Origin: Calditrichia bacterium | GTDB lineage: Bacteria > Calditrichota > Calditrichia > RBG-13-44-9 > J042 | Direction: 5' to 3' | Length of the DNA: 5,823 nucleotides | Assembly: GCA_030430345.1 (NCBI GenBank) | Contig: JAUIFT010000216.1 | Coordinates: 1 to 5,823 of the forward strand | Part shown: positions 1 through 5,272 of the stretch, piece by piece | Position numbering within the stretch: position 1 is the stretch's first letter | How the letters are laid out: each line of letters opens with the position of its first letter | Translations under genes and position numbers: made by a program | The notes under the pieces: model-generated | The model's database searches: none | What the model saw: the letters and a program-made list of their open reading frames with translations, nothing else | What the model was told of the DNA's origin: nothing

Positions 1-7
1 GATTTTG

Positions 8-30
8 GAGCCTCACTCGCGGCGAGGCTC
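8..30. repeat. 7-bp inverted repeat at the end of the rhomboid remnant
   Basis: GAGCCTC (8-14) and GAGGCTC (24-30) are perfect inverted copies around a 9-nt GC-rich loop. The right arm overlaps the TGA stop (31-29) of the - strand rhomboid frame, so on that strand the hairpin lies at the very end of the gene. No T-run follows it on either strand (the - strand continues CCAAAATC), so it does not meet the usual pattern of an intrinsic terminator. It could still protect a 3' end or be chance. Confidence 0.3.
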
Positions 31-322
31 ACTGGAAAGTCTGTGCTGCTATGGTCCGGTCCCCACCCCGCTTCCGCCACAACAGCATCAGCAAAAATCC
101 AATCGCGGCCCCGCCGAGGTGGGCGTAGTGGGCGATGTTGGCACCGAAGAGGGAGAAGTCGGATACCCCCGAAAATAATTCAAGCATGAGCATTTCCGGG
201 ACAAAGTATACCTCGGCGCGAATCGTTGCCCGGCAAGCTTTAGAAATGGCCTTTCCGGCAAGCAATACCGTTCTATCATCCGAGACGCCAATCAGCAGTG
301 AACCGAGCACCGCGAATGGCAT
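29..322 (-). pseudogene. Rhomboid-family intramembrane protease, C-terminal remnant
   Basis: The - strand frame gives 97 residues whose last two thirds look like the end of a rhomboid serine protease, a membrane enzyme that cleaves transmembrane substrates. Visible are an IRAEVYFV stretch (about residues 34-41, like the IPIKAKYFV before TM5), a hydrophobic segment ending ELFSG (48-52), then IAHYAHLGGAAIGF (63-76), the TM6 segment whose His68 before LGG matches the catalytic histidine, and a basic tail WRKRGG. The GxSG nucleophile segment and all earlier membrane helices are absent. Upstream of about residue 33 (position ~226) the family resemblance stops, and the frame is closed by a TAA at 331-329. 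So this is a 5'-truncated, catalytically dead gene, broken by rearrangement or by an assembly join. The methionine at 322 is unlikely to be a native start. Confidence 0.7.
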
Positions 323-584
323 TTTCGATTATGGCTGGATGCCTGAACCAGCTGCAAAGAAATGGATCTCGGCATTGGCCAATCTACAGAAAAATGAGTC
401 GGTCGTTCATTTGGACGACCTGATTCTGCGTCGCACCAATTTAGGGGATAATCCTGATCGCGCATTGACTCTCGCACCCCAGTTGTGCAAACTGTTCGAC
501 TGGGATGATGCCCGCAGCGCTGCAGAAATCCAGCGCCTGGAAGCACATTTTCAATGGTTTAATCGAGAGGCAGTATATGAGTAA
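315..584 (+). pseudogene. FAD-dependent glycerol-3-phosphate dehydrogenase-like protein, C-terminal remnant
   Basis: About 88 residues end in a stop at 582-584. The segment NESVVHLDDLILRRTNLG (codons near 384-437) followed by LCKLFDWDDARSAAEIQRLEAHF matches, by eye, the small helical C-terminal domain of the GlpD-type FAD-dependent glycerol-3-phosphate dehydrogenases, which oxidise glycerol-3-phosphate to dihydroxyacetone phosphate at the membrane. Family members usually exceed 500 residues; the Rossmann FAD domain (GxGxxG) and substrate domain are missing. The frame stays open back to a TAG at 126-128, but the part before about 315 lies over the rhomboid gene and shows no family resemblance. 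The stop overlaps the start of the methyltransferase at 577 by 8 nt, so the original intact oxidoreductase probably belonged to this operon. It could be another DAO-superfamily oxidoreductase using a different substrate. Confidence 0.6.
565..570 (+). promoter_or_regulatory. Ribosome binding site for the first methyltransferase
   Basis: GAGAGG lies 6 nt before ATG 577. It sits inside the last codons of the oxidoreductase remnant and decides the start: the same frame is open from an ATG at 505, but that one lies deep in the oxidoreductase tail. Confidence 0.6.
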
Positions 585-1386
585 TTCCCAACCCTGGCAG
601 TTGCGCATGTTTGAGAAAACCTTAAAGAAGAAGCTACGTCTCAAGGAGTTTCGCAAATACCTCAATGCGATTCCGGCATCACAGAAATGTTTGCTGGTGA
701 CTTGCGGAGATAATAATGGGGCGATCAACTATCACCTGCGGGAATTAGGCGGCCGCTGGTCCTGGGCGGATATGGAAAATACCACACTACAGGAGATGTC
801 CGAACTGCTCGGCGATCCGGTCGCTGCGGCCAACAACGAACATCTCCCCTTTCCCGACAACCATTTTGATTTGACCATCGCTATCGACGTTCACGAACAT
901 CTTCCCTCCCCGGAAATTTTTACCGCAGAATTAAAACGCGTCTGTAAAAACCAGGGGAGAATTTTGATCACGGTGCCGGGAGGCGACAATCGTAAACTGG
1001 TCAATATACTCAAGAATAATGTTGGTATGACCAAGGATAAATACGGGCATTACCGCGATGGATTAAGCATTACGGAATTAAATAGTTTAATGAAAGCAGC
1101 CGGCATCACGCCACGCCGTGCCTCGACTTTTTCCCGCTTTTTCACCGAGATGATCGAGTTATCGATCAATTTTCTCTATGTGAAGGTATTGGCCAGGAAG
1201 AGCAAAGCGAATGTTGAAGAAGGGACAATCGCCCCCCAAACTAAAGATCAGCTAAAATCCGTGGAAAAAACCTATCGCCTTTACAGCCTGGTCTATCCGT
1301 TCTTCTGGACGATTTCCCAATTGGACAAATTACTGTTTTTCAACGAAGGCTATGTTGTCGTCGTTGAAGGCATCAAAGAGAATTAA
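577..1386 (+). CDS. Class I SAM-dependent methyltransferase (Methyltransf_11 type)
   Basis: This 269-residue protein is probably a cytoplasmic S-adenosylmethionine-dependent methyltransferase that modifies a sugar or lipid intermediate of the cluster; the acceptor is unknown. The Rossmann-like core is visible: motif I is LLVTCGDNNG (39-48), an unusual form of the common hydrophobic-DxGCGxG pattern, followed by WADME (63-67) where the ribose-binding acidic residue is expected. LPFPDNHFDLTIAIDVHEHLPSP (90-112, shown here in parts: FPDNHFDL and DVHEHL) is the motif II region, and RVCKNQGRILITVPGG (121-136) the motif III strand. A C-terminal extension (about 185-269) holds hydrophobic stretches (FTEMIELSINFLYVKVL and SLVYPFFWTI) that may dock on the membrane or build a dimer. 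The ATG at 577 is chosen for its GAGAGG site. The gene overlaps the preceding remnant by 8 nt and ends 5 nt before the SDR gene, so it is in one operon with it. Confidence 0.85.
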   Translation: MSNSQPWQLRMFEKTLKKKLRLKEFRKYLNAIPASQKCLLVTCGDNNGAINYHLRELGGRWSWADMENTTLQEMSELLGDPVAAANNEHLPFPDNHFDLTIAIDVHEHLPSPEIFTAELKRVCKNQGRILITVPGGDNRKLVNILKNNVGMTKDKYGHYRDGLSITELNSLMKAAGITPRRASTFSRFFTEMIELSINFLYVKVLARKSKANVEEGTIAPQTKDQLKSVEKTYRLYSLVYPFFWTISQLDKLLFFNEGYVVVVEGIKEN

Positions 1387-1391
1387 GCAAT

Positions 1392-2393
1392 ATGAGCAAA
1401 GTAATTGTCACCGGCGCCGGTGGTTTTATTGGATTTCAACTCTGCCTTCATCTATCGAATCTGGGGTATGCGGTTGTTGGGGTCGACCTTCATTTTCCCG
1501 AAGCACTGGAAACGCTGCCATTTACAGCTGTAACAGGAGACTTTCGCGATCCCGCGGTAATCGAAGCGGCTTTAACTGATGCTAACTTTATCTTTCATCT
1601 CGCCAGCGCGCATCTCTCCATCAATCTGAGCGATGCTGAGTACTGGGACATCAATGTGCACAGTTTACCGGCATTGCTCGCCCGGGCAAAAGCTGCCGGT
1701 GTCAAGAGATTCATTCATGTCAGTTCAGTTGGCGCATTCGGCAATCTGGCGCAATGGCCGGCGGATGAAAATTCCCCCTGCCATCCCCAGTCGATTTACG
1801 GCGAAACGAAGCTCGCCGGCGAAAAAGTTGTTTTAGACTATGGCCAGGAAAACAACTTTCCGGTTGTTGTCATTCGCCCGGCCTGGGTCTATGGCGCCAC
1901 CTGTCCACGTTTGAACAAACTCTATCGGGCTTTGAAGACAGGAAAGTTTTTCTTCGTCGGCGCCAGTAAAAATATGCGCCATCCCATCTACATCAAAGAC
2001 ATGCTCTCCGCATTTGAGTTGGCGATGGATGAACCGGCGGCAGTCGGAGAGATGTTTATTATCGGTGGCGAACAGCCACTGGAAACACATGATCTGATCC
2101 GCACGATATGCCAAACTTTTGATCTAAAATATCCTTCATTAAAGATACCATTTTTTCTCGGAAAAGCAGTCGCACTGGGCGTAGAAAGCGCTTTTAGCCT
2201 GACCCGCCTGGAGCCGCCTTTTTCCCGGCGTACCCTGGAATTTTTTACCACCAACAATGCCTTTGATATCAGCAAAGCTAAAAAACAGCTTGGTTTTCAG
2301 CCAGCTTATGATTTTCAGGAGGGACTTCAGGATTGCGCAGAACAGTTAATTCAGTCAAGCAGACAAATCAGTCAACATGAGGTTAAGGAATGA
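1392..2393 (+). CDS. NAD(P)-dependent epimerase/dehydratase, extended SDR family
   Basis: A 333-residue extended short-chain dehydrogenase/reductase, full length for the family. The N-terminal Rossmann fold has the nucleotide-binding glycine motif TGAGGFIG (7-14) and an acidic residue at the end of strand 2 (VGVDL, Asp32), suggesting NAD rather than NADP. The active site shows SSVGAFG (111-117) and Tyr136-x-x-x-Lys140 within SIYGETKLAGEK, followed by IRPAWVYG (161-168). HPIYIKDM (197-204) and a C-terminal FDISKAKKQLGFQPAYDFQEGL (parts at 291-298 and 299-312) are typical of nucleotide-sugar epimerases and 3-beta-HSD-like SDRs. Likely role: epimerisation, dehydration or ketone reduction of a nucleotide sugar or lipid-linked intermediate; the exact reaction is not readable. 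A weak purine stretch (AAAGAG, 1375-1380) is the only ribosome binding site candidate. The TGA stop overlaps the next ATG as ATGA, a translational coupling arrangement. Confidence 0.9.
   Translation: MSKVIVTGAGGFIGFQLCLHLSNLGYAVVGVDLHFPEALETLPFTAVTGDFRDPAVIEAALTDANFIFHLASAHLSINLSDAEYWDINVHSLPALLARAKAAGVKRFIHVSSVGAFGNLAQWPADENSPCHPQSIYGETKLAGEKVVLDYGQENNFPVVVIRPAWVYGATCPRLNKLYRALKTGKFFFVGASKNMRHPIYIKDMLSAFELAMDEPAAVGEMFIIGGEQPLETHDLIRTICQTFDLKYPSLKIPFFLGKAVALGVESAFSLTRLEPPFSRRTLEFFTTNNAFDISKAKKQLGFQPAYDFQEGLQDCAEQLIQSSRQISQHEVKE
2379..2382 (+). promoter_or_regulatory. Ribosome binding site for the second methyltransferase
   Basis: GAGG lies 7 nt before ATG 2390, inside the end of the SDR gene. 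A second purine run, AAGGA (2385-2389), directly abuts the ATG and is too close to serve. With the ATGA overlap this supports coupled translation. Confidence 0.5.
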
Positions 2394-3213
2394 GTACAGA
2401 AGTAAAAACCCGGGAGCATCGTCCGAAAAACCCAGAGCTGGCGGCCATTTATGATTATTGGAATAGCCATACGCTTGGGCTTCAATACGCGACGGATCAT
2501 ACAATAAAACCGGGCACCCGGGAGTTTTTTGATCACATCCGTCAATGGATGAACCCTTATAAATTCCCCTGGATAATGGACAGAATTGACCAGGAAGCGA
2601 AAATACTCCGTGGCAAGCATCTTCTGGAAATTGGTTGGGGTATGACAGCCTGGAATTTCTGAAGCGCGGCGTGAAAGTTACCGCTACCGACCTGACGCCA
2701 AATGCGATCAAGATGACTCGCTTGCATTACGAATACGAAAATGTAAAAGCGGAAGATTTACGGGTAGAAACCGTTTTGGATCTCAGTTTCCCGGACAATA
2801 CCTTCGATGCCGTTTGGGCAAATGGCGTAGTGCATGCGACCGGCGACACTCCGAAAGCACTACAGGAAATTCGTCGGGTGCTAAAGCCAGGTGGCCGCGC
2901 GATTATCTCGCACTTCTATCGCAAACCATCCTGGATGTATAGCCTGAAACAAATTCCCGGCGTCAACATCGAATTTGATGAAGAAGATCCCCCGGTCAAC
3001 GACTTTCTTACAGAGAAAGAAACTGAAGCGATGTTCCAGGGCTACGAAATTATTGAAGCCGTTCAGGAACACCACCGGCTGCTGCCGGTATGTCGTTCCG
3101 GCGTTAAGGCCTTTCTCTACAACTATGGGTTGAAACCCTTCTACAATCTAATGCCGGAAGGCATGGCAAAAAAATTCGCCTATAAATACTCGATTACCGC
3201 AATCAAGAAATAA
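2390..3213 (+). pseudogene. Class I SAM-dependent methyltransferase interrupted by a frameshift
   Basis: Two abutting frames together make one methyltransferase of about 270 residues. Frame A (2390-2662) gives 90 residues, with the family's N-terminal region (YDYWNSHTLG, GTREFFDHIRQWMNPYKFPW) and the first half of motif I, LLEIG (78-82), then runs wrongly as WGMTAWNF into TGA 2660-2662. Frame B, one base back, continues from about 2638 as GYDSLEFLKRGVKVTATDL (acidic ribose-binding Asp), FPDNTFDAVWANGVVHATGD, and RRVLKPGGRAIISHFYRK (motif III strand), ending at TAA 3211-3213. The break falls exactly within the SAM-binding loop, where EIGCGMGYDS is expected. As read, neither half can bind SAM properly. 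It overlaps the SDR gene by 4 nt and lies 50 nt before asnB. It is either a recent pseudogene or a sequencing/assembly indel in an intact gene. The acceptor substrate is unknown. Confidence 0.85.
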
Positions 3214-3216
3214 GGA
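3212..3216 (+). promoter_or_regulatory. Ribosome binding site placed before an out-of-frame ATG
   Basis: AAGGA overlaps the TAA stop of the second methyltransferase and lies 9 nt before ATG 3226. It is the only clear ribosome binding site between the two genes, yet it is 47 nt from the asnB start at 3264, too far for direct use unless the palindrome between them folds away. Confidence 0.45.
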
Positions 3217-3225
3217 TCTGGGTAT

Positions 3226-3255
3226 ATGCAAATTTGCAAATTTGCAAATTTGCAT
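3226..3255. repeat. 30-bp perfect palindrome of tandem GCAAATTT octamers
   Basis: Reading from 3226: AT, then three exact copies of GCAAATTT (3228-3251), then GCAT. The whole 30-bp block equals its own reverse complement; the symmetry centre is between 3240 and 3241 and ends at the mismatch 3225/3256. It is both a short tandem repeat with an 8-nt unit (not a multiple of three, so length changes shift reading frame) and a potential hairpin of about 13 bp with a 4-nt AATT loop. It lies between the ribosome binding site at 3212 and the asnB ATG at 3264. Possible roles are translational control, a multi-site protein operator, or repeat-length phase variation. The repeat is directly visible; the roles are inference. 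Confidence 0.95.
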
Positions 3256-3318
3256 CCTACACTATGTGCGGAATTTGTGGCATACATAACCCGGCTGGCA
3301 GCGATCCCTCGCAATTAA
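3226..3318 (+). other. Possible 30-codon upstream ORF overlapping the asnB start
   Basis: ATG 3226, the first three bases of the palindrome, has AAGGA 9 nt upstream and opens a 30-codon frame ending at TAA 3316-3318. It crosses the asnB start (3264) out of frame, with 55 nt of overlap. The peptide begins MQICKFANLH and matches nothing I recognise; from codon 14 on it is an out-of-frame reading of asnB. Its likely meaning, if translated, is regulatory: it would compete with or feed reinitiation at asnB. It may be untranslated. Confidence 0.3.
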
Positions 3319-5189
3319 AGGCGATGATGGATGCAATCTCCCATCGGGGACCGGATGCGGAAGGCAGCTTTCAGGAAGGCGCTATCGCCCTGGGCAGCCG
3401 TCGCCTGAGCATTATTGATCTCGATAGTGGACAGATGCCGATTGCCAACGAAGACAATTCTCTCTGGATTGTCCAGAACGGAGAAATTTACAATTACCGG
3501 GAACTACGGCATCATCTCCAAAAAAAAGGGCATCATTTTCGCAGTCAAAGCGATACCGAGGTTATCCTCCATCTCTATGAAGAGTATGGGGTCGAGTGCC
3601 TTTCCCGGCTACGCGGTATGTTCGCATTTGCCATTTGGGATAGCCATGATAACAGCCTGTTTATCGCCCGGGACCGCATCGGTCAGAAGCCGCTTTTTTA
3701 TGCGAACCTGGCAGACCGCCTCTATTTTGCCTCAGAAATAAAATCGGTTCTCGCCAGTGGCGATATTCCCCGGGAGATGGATTATCAGTCACTTTCTCAT
3801 TATCTCTCCTTGCGTTTTATTCCTCCTCCGGGAACCATGCTCAAGCATATCAAAAAATTGCCGCCAGGGCATTATTTGCAGTATCAAAATGGCAGGTTAA
3901 AAATCCAACGTTACTGGCAGATCAGTTTCCGGGAGAAAATGGGAAACAGCGATGAGAATTTTATTGCCAGCCTGGAAGCGAAGCTGGATGAGACTGTCGC
4001 GCATCATTTGGTCTCCGACGTGCCGGTCGGCGCATTTCTCAGTGGCGGTCTGGATTCCAGCATCGTGGTAGCAATGATGGCTGGGAGGCAATCATCGTCT
4101 TTCCACACTTTTGCAGTTGGTTCTACAGAGTCCTCTTTCGATGAAACGCCCTATGCCCGGACAGTCGCCGATCATTATCAAACGACGCATCATGAAACGA
4201 CGGTGGCCGCGAATCTCGTCGAGCTATTACCGAAGATGATCTGGCATCTTGATGAGCCCTCGGACCCTATCGCCGCCTGCATGTTTGCCGCGGCACAGCT
4301 GGCAGCGCAGCATGTAAAAGTCGTCCTCGGTGGCGACGGCGGCGACGAACTTTTTGCCGGATTCGATCGCTACCTCGGTCTCGGAAAAATCGATGCCTAC
4401 AGCCGCACGCCAACCTTTTTTCGGGAAACCCTGATCGGACGTTTCGTAAATATGATTCCGGAGAGTTTTGCCTATAAGAGCCTCAGCCAAAAAATTCGCT
4501 GGGTGCAACAATTATCCGCTTTGCAGGATGCCGGGGAACGCTACGCTGAAGCAACATTTTTCTTCCGCTTCAATCAGGCGCAGAAACAACGCCTGTTTGA
4601 AAATGCCCTCGCTGGAAACTTCGCTCGCGGAGATTCCCGGGCACTCATCTGTAATTATTTTTATGATGGGCAGACAGAGAGTCTCATCGATAAAATGATC
4701 TATACCGATATGATGACCCGTCTTCCCGAGCATACTTTAATGCTAAGCGATCGTATGACAATGGCGCACAGCCTCGAATTGCGCTCTCCCCTGCTCGACC
4801 ACGAATTAGTTGAAATGATGGCAGCAATGCCGGATAACATGAAGATTCGCGGCAAACATTTAAAGTATATTTTGCGACAGCTCTCCAATAAATATCTCCC
4901 TAAAGAGATCGTCAAGCGCCCCAAACAGGGCTTCATGTTTCCCATCGCTTACTGGCTGCGCAATGAACTTTATGATTTTTTGAAAATCACCTTACTGGAA
5001 GGGCATTTCGTTCGGGAAAAGATCTTCAGTAAATCATACATCAGCCAGCTGATCGAAGAACACCGTCAACAGAAATTCGATCATCACGTCCGCCTCTGGA
5101 TGTTGCTCAACATTGAAATCTGGCATCAGCTTTACATCGCGAACAAAGCGCAGGCTGCACTTCCGATAAACACGCTACCAACGCATTAA
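3264..5189 (+). CDS. asnB: AsnB-type glutamine-hydrolysing amidotransferase (asparagine synthase family)
   Basis: A 641-residue two-domain enzyme. The N-terminal Ntn-hydrolase glutaminase (about 2-215) starts MCGICGI, with Cys2 as nucleophile after Met removal; RLSIID (47-52), QNGEIYN (71-77) and SDTE (96-99) match the glutamine-binding residues of E. coli AsnB (Arg49, Asn74, Asp98). The synthetase domain (about 235-620) has the ATP PP-loop SGGLDSS (260-266), GGDGGDELFAG (356-366) and SLELRSPLLD (503-512). It uses glutamine nitrogen and ATP to amidate a carboxylate. Among envelope-sugar genes this may be a sugar acid or other acceptor rather than aspartate, as in many polysaccharide clusters; housekeeping asparagine synthesis cannot be excluded. 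The start is set at 3264 because the Cys must follow the initiator Met; an in-frame TTG at 3234 lies inside the palindrome and would bury it. No ribosome binding site precedes 3264, which is odd for an operon gene. Confidence 0.93.
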   Translation: MCGICGIHNPAGSDPSQLKAMMDAISHRGPDAEGSFQEGAIALGSRRLSIIDLDSGQMPIANEDNSLWIVQNGEIYNYRELRHHLQKKGHHFRSQSDTEVILHLYEEYGVECLSRLRGMFAFAIWDSHDNSLFIARDRIGQKPLFYANLADRLYFASEIKSVLASGDIPREMDYQSLSHYLSLRFIPPPGTMLKHIKKLPPGHYLQYQNGRLKIQRYWQISFREKMGNSDENFIASLEAKLDETVAHHLVSDVPVGAFLSGGLDSSIVVAMMAGRQSSSFHTFAVGSTESSFDETPYARTVADHYQTTHHETTVAANLVELLPKMIWHLDEPSDPIAACMFAAAQLAAQHVKVVLGGDGGDELFAGFDRYLGLGKIDAYSRTPTFFRETLIGRFVNMIPESFAYKSLSQKIRWVQQLSALQDAGERYAEATFFFRFNQAQKQRLFENALAGNFARGDSRALICNYFYDGQTESLIDKMIYTDMMTRLPEHTLMLSDRMTMAHSLELRSPLLDHELVEMMAAMPDNMKIRGKHLKYILRQLSNKYLPKEIVKRPKQGFMFPIAYWLRNELYDFLKITLLEGHFVREKIFSKSYISQLIEEHRQQKFDHHVRLWMLLNIEIWHQLYIANKAQAALPINTLPTH

Positions 5190-5190
5190 T

Positions 5191-5228
5191 CCTAAAGTGC
5201 AGCTTTTCGCAGATATTATCTCTTTAGG
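5191..5228. repeat. 7-bp inverted repeat in the asnB-acyltransferase gap
   Basis: CCTAAAG (5191-5197), directly after the asnB stop, and CTTTAGG (5222-5228) are perfect inverted copies with a 24-nt loop. There is no T-run after the right arm, so it is not a convincing terminator and transcription probably continues into the acyltransferase. The rest of this 83-nt gap shows only the next gene's ribosome binding site. Confidence 0.25.
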
Positions 5229-5256
5229 GAACCCCAACCGCTTTCGCGTAATTCTC

Positions 5257-5264
5257 AGGAAAGG
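5257..5264 (+). promoter_or_regulatory. Ribosome binding site supporting a TTG start
   Basis: AGGAAAGG lies 8 nt before TTG 5273. In this frame a TAA at 5249-5251 blocks any earlier start and the next ATG is at 5360, so this site favours TTG initiation. Confidence 0.55.
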
Positions 5265-5272
5265 CAAATATT

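Noticed and set aside
8..30. Rho-independent terminator for the rhomboid gene
   Set aside because: The stem is present but no T-run follows on either strand, so it is listed only as an inverted repeat.
135..314. N-terminal half of the + strand frame 135-584 as a real protein segment
   Set aside because: It is antisense to recognisable rhomboid sequence, is rich in Ser/Thr/Pro without family resemblance, and has no ribosome binding site at 135.
505..576. ATG 505 as the start of the first methyltransferase
   Set aside because: It lies within the oxidoreductase tail, and ATG 577 has a well-placed GAGAGG; the extra 24 residues look like out-of-frame sequence.
1352..1579. Small + strand frame across the methyltransferase/SDR boundary
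   Set aside because: It is an out-of-frame reading of the SDR glycine-motif region; composition (many Ser, Arg, Cys) is that of a shadow.
2630..2662. Programmed -1 ribosomal frameshift joining the two methyltransferase halves
   Set aside because: The direction fits (-1), but TTGGGGT is not a good slippery heptamer (Trp TGG would have to re-pair on TTG), and the product would still lack two residues of the SAM loop.
3226..3255. CRISPR array or plasmid-type iteron origin suggested by tandem copies
   Set aside because: The units are 8 nt, contiguous without spacers, only about 3.5 copies, and there is no replication or Cas gene nearby.
3234..3263. TTG 3234 as the start of asnB, giving a 651-residue protein
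   Set aside because: It lies within the repeat, has no suitably spaced ribosome binding site and would place ten residues before the Cys2 nucleophile. The in-frame extension is significant only if an octamer is lost and ATG 3226 is used.
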